Shown: positions 59,752 to 64,000 of the stretch, piece after piece
How the letters are laid out: every line of letters starts with the position of its first letter
Position numbering within the stretch: the first letter of the stretch is position 1
Assembly (NCBI GenBank): GCA_937899725.1
Contig: CALCCA010000096.1
Coordinates: 1 to 64,000, forward strand
DNA from: an uncultured Halomicronema sp.
GTDB lineage: Bacteria; Cyanobacteriota; Cyanobacteriia; Phormidesmidales; Phormidesmidaceae
Reading direction: 5' to 3'
Length of the DNA: 64,000 nt
Notes under the pieces: model-generated
What the model was told of the DNA's origin: nothing
Databases searched by the model: none
Seen by the model: only the letters and a program-made list of their open reading frames with translations
Position numbers and translations under genes: made by a program

Positions 59752-61491
59752 TCAATATTGATTGCCAGACTTACGATGTTGCAGAGCCGTGACACCGTCA
59801 GACTCCAGTAGACTACCGGCAGACACGTGGGCGTAGATGAGCTGATGATCGCCAGCCGGAATGCAGTCTTTGACGGTGCATTCCAGATAGGCCAGCGCCT
59901 CGGTGATGATGGGGCTGCCGTTTTCTGCCAGTCGGGTAGAGAGTAGAGAAAAGGCCGTCTGCGTTGCCTGCTGGTAGGAAAAATGCCGCCGAATCGTGCG
60001 GCCTTCTTTGAGAATATTCAGCACAAAGGGGGTGTCGGGGGCCAGCTGGCCAAACACCGGCTCATCCACCGACCAAGCCAGCATCACACCGGGGGGGGCA
60101 AAGGTGGCCTGCGATACCCAGGCAGTGAGAATCCCGTGGTGAAAGTCACCCTGTTGCACGGTGGCCACACAGAGCGAGCCCACGACTCGCCCCATTGCTT
60201 GGGCCGTGCGATCAGCCTGGGCGATCGAGATGGCTGGCTGCGAAATAGGCTGCTTTGAGCGCTTGCGCAACTGTTGAGCAAACTGACTGCCAGCGGCTTC
60301 GCAGGTCGTGAGGGTGACGTTGTCGGGGCTAAATCGTACGCGAATGGGGTCAAAGCCAAAGCGATAACCGGCATCGCTCAACTTTTGCTCTAGCAGCGCG
60401 ATCGCCTCACCACTCCAGCCATAGGAGCCAAACACACCGGCCAGTTTTGTCTTTGGCACGTTGGCCAAAATGCTGCCCAGCGCCGTTTGAATCTGCATCG
60501 GCGCATGGCCCCCCAGCGTCGGCGAGCCGATGATAAACCCGTCGCAGGCTTTGACCTGCTGGGCGATGGTCTCTGGCGGGGTGGACTCACAGTTGATCGA
60601 CTCGACGGCGACATCAGCAGTCATCAATCCGCGGGCGATCGCATCGGCGACCTTAGCGGTGTTGCCATAGGCCGAGGTATAGAGTAAGGCCACCCGCAGA
60701 CTCCGTTGGGCTTGCTGCTGACACCATTGGCGATAGTCTTGGCGCAACCGACTGAGGCTGTAGCGCACCAACGGCCCGTGGCCGGGCGCAAGGCACTGCA
60801 GCGCCAGAGGTTCAAACCGATCCAGCGCGGTTTCGACCTGCCGCGACTGCAACGCCTGCAAACAGTCAAAATAGTAACGGCGATCGCCTTCCAACTGCCG
60901 CCAATTCTCATCCCATAGGGTCTCACTGCAAATGTGCGCCCCAAATAGCTTGTCGCTATAAAGAATTTGAGTCGCCGGATCATAGGTGCACAGGCCATCG
61001 GGCCAGCGCGGAGTGGGCACAGGGATAAATTCTAGGCAGTGGCCCTGTCCTAAATCCAGACTGTCGCCAGCACGGACGCTCTCCACCGCTCCTGCCCACA
61101 GGGGCGAAGCTGTTTGCAGGGCATTGGCCGCCGGTCGCGAGCAGACGACCTGGGCTTGGGGAGCCAATTTTCGCAACTGCTCTAGGGTCGTCATACGGTT
61201 GGAATTAACGTGTCCCGTGATGATGTAGTCAATCTCGTTCAGGGACACCTGCTGCTGCAGCGATTCTAGGTAAATCGTGGTGAACGACTCGCCCGGCGGG
61301 TCAATGATCGCCGTTTTGTCACTGCGGATTAGATAAGCGTTAGCGGTGGTGCCTCGGCGGCGACCATATTCCACCTCAAACTTGAGGCGATCCCAGGTGC
61401 GCGATCGCAGCACCTGAGTACCGGGGCCAACTTCAGCAATTTGGACATCACGCGGACGCGGCGTCGTTGGTATCGCAACAGAGTGAGTCAT
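59752..61491 (-). CDS. flv2: Flavodiiron protein Flv2-type (non-canonical metal site)
   Basis: This 579-residue class C flavodiiron protein has a metallo-beta-lactamase-like domain (about 30-260), a flavodoxin domain (about 265-405) and a C-terminal NAD(P)H:flavin reductase-like domain (about 435-575). The canonical HxExDH ligands are replaced by H-V-N-S-N-R (in TGHVNSNRMTT), and the later ligands by R (PRWPDG) and K (SDKLFG), with His kept in APGHGPL. This degenerate site is typical of Flv1/Flv2, which act only as partners of Flv3/Flv4. Context (canonical Flv upstream, PsiE-like protein between) supports Flv2. The complex relieves over-reduction on the acceptor side of photosystem II. Confidence 0.85.
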   Translation of the reverse strand: MTHSVAIPTTPRPRDVQIAEVGPGTQVLRSRTWDRLKFEVEYGRRRGTTANAYLIRSDKTAIIDPPGESFTTIYLESLQQQVSLNEIDYIITGHVNSNRMTTLEQLRKLAPQAQVVCSRPAANALQTASPLWAGAVESVRAGDSLDLGQGHCLEFIPVPTPRWPDGLCTYDPATQILYSDKLFGAHICSETLWDENWRQLEGDRRYYFDCLQALQSRQVETALDRFEPLALQCLAPGHGPLVRYSLSRLRQDYRQWCQQQAQRSLRVALLYTSAYGNTAKVADAIARGLMTADVAVESINCESTPPETIAQQVKACDGFIIGSPTLGGHAPMQIQTALGSILANVPKTKLAGVFGSYGWSGEAIALLEQKLSDAGYRFGFDPIRVRFSPDNVTLTTCEAAGSQFAQQLRKRSKQPISQPAISIAQADRTAQAMGRVVGSLCVATVQQGDFHHGILTAWVSQATFAPPGVMLAWSVDEPVFGQLAPDTPFVLNILKEGRTIRRHFSYQQATQTAFSLLSTRLAENGSPIITEALAYLECTVKDCIPAGDHQLIYAHVSAGSLLESDGVTALQHRKSGNQY

Positions 61492-61496
61492 GGGAG

Positions 61497-61545
61497 GGTA
61501 GAGGAGTAGAGGGTGAGGGAGTGGGGGCGAGGGGTTTAATTCCTC
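61497..61545. repeat. Purine-rich run (reverse strand of the C/T repeats)
   Basis: GGGAGGGTAGAGGAGTAGAG followed by GGTGAGGGAGTGGGGGCGAG is the complement type of the C/T-rich runs at 14875-14952. It lies in the 107-bp gap between the PsiE-like gene and flv2. Confidence 0.35.
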
Positions 61546-61598
61546 AAATTCGGTGCGCTAAGTAGAGATGTGTTGACAGGCAAATTCCGGCAAATTCT

Positions 61599-62120
61599 TC
61601 AATGGTCTGGAGCGATCGTGACGTCAGCTAAGTCTTTGGCAAATCGGCTGCGATGGCGACGCGAAACCACTTGCTCGGGGTCAACGCCATCAAAGGTGGG
61701 CGGAATCCAGCTGCGGACGACCAACAAAGCCCCCAAGACGATGAGAAAAGAGCAGGCAGCCAGCACTTGCACCCAGGGCACTTCGAGGACGCCGCGCACA
61801 ATGACTTCTCGCAGCACCGACACGATTGAAACCTCGACGGCCACCCCGATTGAGACCCGGTGTTCCTTCAGGTAAATGATCAGCAAGCGAAACAGCTCCA
61901 CCATGATCAGCAAGAACAAAATGTCGGCGGTGACGTGGGGAAAGTTCAGTGGCGGCAGCAGCGATAAAAACATTTCGCGCAGCTGCATCACCATGAAACA
62001 GAACAAGCCCACGCACAGGGAAACCACAATCAAGTCTTGAACCAGTTCCAGCAATCGAATGATGTGTTGGCCATTTAGCCAGGTGGCCCAACGGGAAGAA
62101 GTCGGCGAAGAAGAAGACAT
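61599..62120 (-). CDS. PsiE-like membrane protein of the flv4-flv2 operon
   Basis: This 173-residue protein has several hydrophobic helices (VVSLCVGLFCFMVMQLR, ILFLLIMVELFRLLIIYL, VLAACSFLIVLGALLVV) and resembles the PsiE phosphate-starvation family. It occupies the position of Sll0218 in the Synechocystis flv4-sll0218-flv2 operon, whose product supports photosystem II assembly or stability. The ATG at 62120 (MSSSSPTSS) is preferred to 62378, because the upstream extension has no hydrophobic or family features. It lies 107 bp upstream of flv2 and 351 bp downstream of flv4. Orthology to Sll0218 is inferred from position. Confidence 0.75.
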   Translation of the reverse strand: MSSSSPTSSRWATWLNGQHIIRLLELVQDLIVVSLCVGLFCFMVMQLREMFLSLLPPLNFPHVTADILFLLIMVELFRLLIIYLKEHRVSIGVAVEVSIVSVLREVIVRGVLEVPWVQVLAACSFLIVLGALLVVRSWIPPTFDGVDPEQVVSRRHRSRFAKDLADVTIAPDH

Positions 62121-62471
62121 AGTGGATTCCGGGTAAAGAACAACAGATTTGATCAATAGGAAGCGGGGAGCGAGTGGAGAATGGAGGGGAGCGAGTGGTA
62201 GGTAGCGCGTAACGGATCGCGGGGAGCGGATAAACACCGATTGCCCATCGAGGCAGAATTCAGGGTGGGCAGCCAGATTTGGGCGATCGGGGAAAATCTC
62301 AAACGAGTGAGATCGGCAGAATCGCCGTACCCTGGGACGATTACCTGCCCTGAACCTAGAATCTTGAACCCGAGTCATGGCGAATAGTGGGTCTGTTGAT
62401 GCCGCACTCTGCTCACTCCCTCAAACCAGCAAAATGGGGATAGCCGCCGTCCTCATTGAGGGGGTAGCCGA
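62121..62471. other. Interval between flv4 and the PsiE-like gene
   Basis: These 351 bp contain no gene. Purine-rich tandem words (GGGGAGCGAGTGG occurs twice with a 21-nt period, near 62165 and 62186) resemble the same repeat class. The wide gap means that the second and third genes may also have their own promoter. Confidence 0.45.
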
Positions 62472-64000
62472 TCAATAGTGACTGCCGACTTTGCGATGAT
62501 GAATGGCCGTTAAGCCATCCACATTGGCGACCCGTCCAGCTTTGGCCGTGCAGTACACCACCCAGTGATCGCTGGCGGCTAGCCGATAGGTGACCGTGCA
62601 TTCTAAATAGGCCAGCGCTTCCGCCAAAATCGGCGAGCCGTTAGTAGCGTCATAGGTGGCGATGCCGGTAAAGCGATCGGCCCCTGGGGGAAATCGCTTC
62701 AAAAAATGCTTCATCAGATGGGCGTAGTTGCCCTCTTCGAGCGTGTTGAGTACGAAGGTGTCGCCCACTTGCAAGAGCGACTCAATGGCGCGGTCTTTGG
62801 CGATCGCGATCGCCACGCCCAAGGGTTGAAAGCTCGCCTGCATCACCCAAGAGGCCAACATGGCACCGCTGACCTCGCCTTGGCGCACGGTCAAGAGATA
62901 CAGGCCGCTGCTGAGCCGTCCCAAGGCCCGATCCAGATTGGCATCCAGTAATTTATGGGGCTGAGTGCGATCGCGATTAAGCCACTGACCCAGGTCGGTG
63001 CCCGATTCTTCACAGAGTTTGTCTGTGACGTCTGAAGGTGCAGACTTCATCACCAGGGGCGCAAAGACTTCGGTGAGGCCTAACTCTTGCAGCCGATTGC
63101 GGAGAGGGTAAATCGGCTCGTCATGACCGCCCCCGGTTTCAAACAGGCCCATCACTTGCTTTTTATTCGCCGTGGCCAAAATGGTGCTGAGAGTGGCATG
63201 CAGCTGGGAATTTGAGGCGGACTGGGGCGGCATGCCGATGACCAGCCCCGCAGCGGTGCTGACCAGTTCTCGCATCTCATGGGCATCGGCTTCTTGAATG
63301 TCGACCAGTTCTACATCGATGCCCGTTTTATCAATGCCGTGGGCGATGGCACGCGCCAGGCGATCGCTATAGCCATAGCCATCCGCATAAAACAGCGCCA
63401 CAAACGGGGCGGCTTTTGACTGGGCGTCACTCCAGCGGCGGTAGCGGTCGATCCAATCCTCCTGATGGCGTTGCAGCAATGGTCCGTGTCCCGTCGCCAC
63501 CAGATTCACCGATAGCGGGGCCATCCGCTTCAGCGCGCCCAACACCGAACGGGCATTCGGCTTCATCAGGCAGTCATAGTAATACTGAAAATCAGGCTCT
63601 AACAGCTGGGGCACCTCATCGTAGAGGGCGTCGTCACAATAGTGCATGCCGAAGACGTCACAGGTATACAACACCTGTGTTCCGTGGTCATAGGTAAAAA
63701 TGGTGTCGGGCCAGTGCAGGTTCGGCGCAGAGACGAACTCTAGCTGATGACCTTGACCCAGATCGAGGCGATCGCCACTTTTGACGACGTGAGCCTGAAA
63801 CGCTCGATGCACCTGATTTTCTAAAAACTGAATCGCCACCTTTGAACCCACCACCGTGATGTGGGGCGCTCGGTTTAAGAGCTCTCGAATCAGTCCGCTA
63901 TGGTCGGGTTCGGTGTGGTTGACAATCAGGTAATCAATCGCGGCGGGATTGATCAGCCCCTTCAGGCAGTCGAAGTAGAGCGCTTCAAATTTGATGTGAG
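62472..64000 (-). CDS. flv4: Flavodiiron protein Flv4-type, 5' end outside window
   Basis: The frame is open to the window edge, so the N-terminus is missing. Canonical di-iron ligands are all present: HTEPDHSGL (just inside the window end), His and Asp in LHWPDTIFTYDH and TCDVFGMHY, and His in ATGHGPLLQR. The flavodoxin domain (FVALFYADGYGYSDRLARAI) and the C-terminal flavin reductase domain (SGAMLASWVMQASFQPLGVA) are complete. It is a class C flavodiiron protein that reduces oxygen to water as partner of an Flv2-type subunit. Flv3 cannot be excluded by sequence alone; position with the PsiE-like gene and Flv2 favours Flv4. The first residues and the promoter are beyond the window. Confidence 0.85.
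   Translation of the reverse strand, partial: HIKFEALYFDCLKGLINPAAIDYLIVNHTEPDHSGLIRELLNRAPHITVVGSKVAIQFLENQVHRAFQAHVVKSGDRLDLGQGHQLEFVSAPNLHWPDTIFTYDHGTQVLYTCDVFGMHYCDDALYDEVPQLLEPDFQYYYDCLMKPNARSVLGALKRMAPLSVNLVATGHGPLLQRHQEDWIDRYRRWSDAQSKAAPFVALFYADGYGYSDRLARAIAHGIDKTGIDVELVDIQEADAHEMRELVSTAAGLVIGMPPQSASNSQLHATLSTILATANKKQVMGLFETGGGHDEPIYPLRNRLQELGLTEVFAPLVMKSAPSDVTDKLCEESGTDLGQWLNRDRTQPHKLLDANLDRALGRLSSGLYLLTVRQGEVSGAMLASWVMQASFQPLGVAIAIAKDRAIESLLQVGDTFVLNTLEEGNYAHLMKHFLKRFPPGADRFTGIATYDATNGSPILAEALAYLECTVTYRLAASDHWVVYCTAKAGRVANVDGLTAIHHRKVGSHY

Noticed and set aside
1-64000. tRNA, rRNA, CRISPR or complete insertion sequence
   Set aside because: I found no cloverleaf-like stretch, spaced direct repeats or transposase motifs while reading the intergenic regions; a covariance search could still reveal a tRNA I missed.

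Overview
The window looks like chromosomal DNA from a filamentous cyanobacterium, probably Leptolyngbya-like. The octamer GCGATCGC (HIP1) recurs throughout. The gene set includes hormogonium polysaccharide genes hpsA/B/C, flavodiiron proteins of the Flv2/Flv4 kind, an apocarotenoid-type oxygenase, a DUF4336 protein, a CaCA antiporter and several families largely confined to cyanobacteria. The genus is an inference. I saw no rRNA, tRNA, CRISPR array or intact transposase.

Layout. 1-1.05 kb: the 3' part of a leucine-rich-repeat gene. 1.3-6.9 kb, mostly minus strand: ArfB, a type III glutamine synthetase, a MetX-like hydrolase overlapping a membrane desaturase, ThiM and a small periplasmic protein. 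The desaturase-hydrolase pair has an NtcA-type promoter, and a perfect NtcA word also precedes the glutamine synthetase. 6.9-14.8 kb: a multi-PAS diguanylate cyclase, a fused peptide ABC ATPase, a CNNM/CorC-like membrane protein and a DUF4336 protein. 15-17.7 kb: an osmoprotectant ABC operon. 17.9-18.7 kb: rpmB and an ACT-domain gene carrying a perfect 20-bp hairpin. 18.8-25.9 kb: hpsA-hpsB-hpsC-gspH, a set of minor pseudopilin-like proteins. 26.3-32.2 kb: an ABC ATPase, a 42-residue membrane microprotein, an 82-residue conserved protein, an OmpR-type regulator with an NtcA-type promoter, an ABC1/AarF kinase-like protein and an LpxB-related protein.

32.2-39.4 kb is accessory: a sulfotransferase stub, palindromic repeats and a gene for a roughly 2,080-residue secreted adhesin-like protein, which contains a 107-nt tract with no A on the + strand. 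39.7-44.7 kb: a PPOX flavoprotein, a Ca/Na antiporter, a GH13 amylase and a lipid kinase. 44.9-48.9 kb: a polyamine block (AdoMet decarboxylase-spermidine synthase fusion and an agmatinase-family enzyme), into whose 3' end an ADP-ribosylglycohydrolase gene appears to have been inserted, leaving a duplicated, decayed agmatinase tail. 49-59.2 kb: a MATE exporter, a TMEM14 protein, a carotenoid oxygenase, a GIDE-domain protein, a PadR regulator paired with a MASE1-adenylyl cyclase, and a GNAT. 59.4-64 kb: an flv4-(PsiE-like membrane protein)-flv2 operon followed by a small membrane protein; flv4 runs off the window end.

Themes. Nitrogen and polyamine metabolism recur. Nucleotide second messengers are represented by the c-di-GMP and cAMP enzymes. 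Surface and motility functions are represented by the hps pseudopilins and the giant adhesin. Electron-sink function is represented by flv4/flv2. Intergenic DNA carries three dispersed repeat types, described individually.
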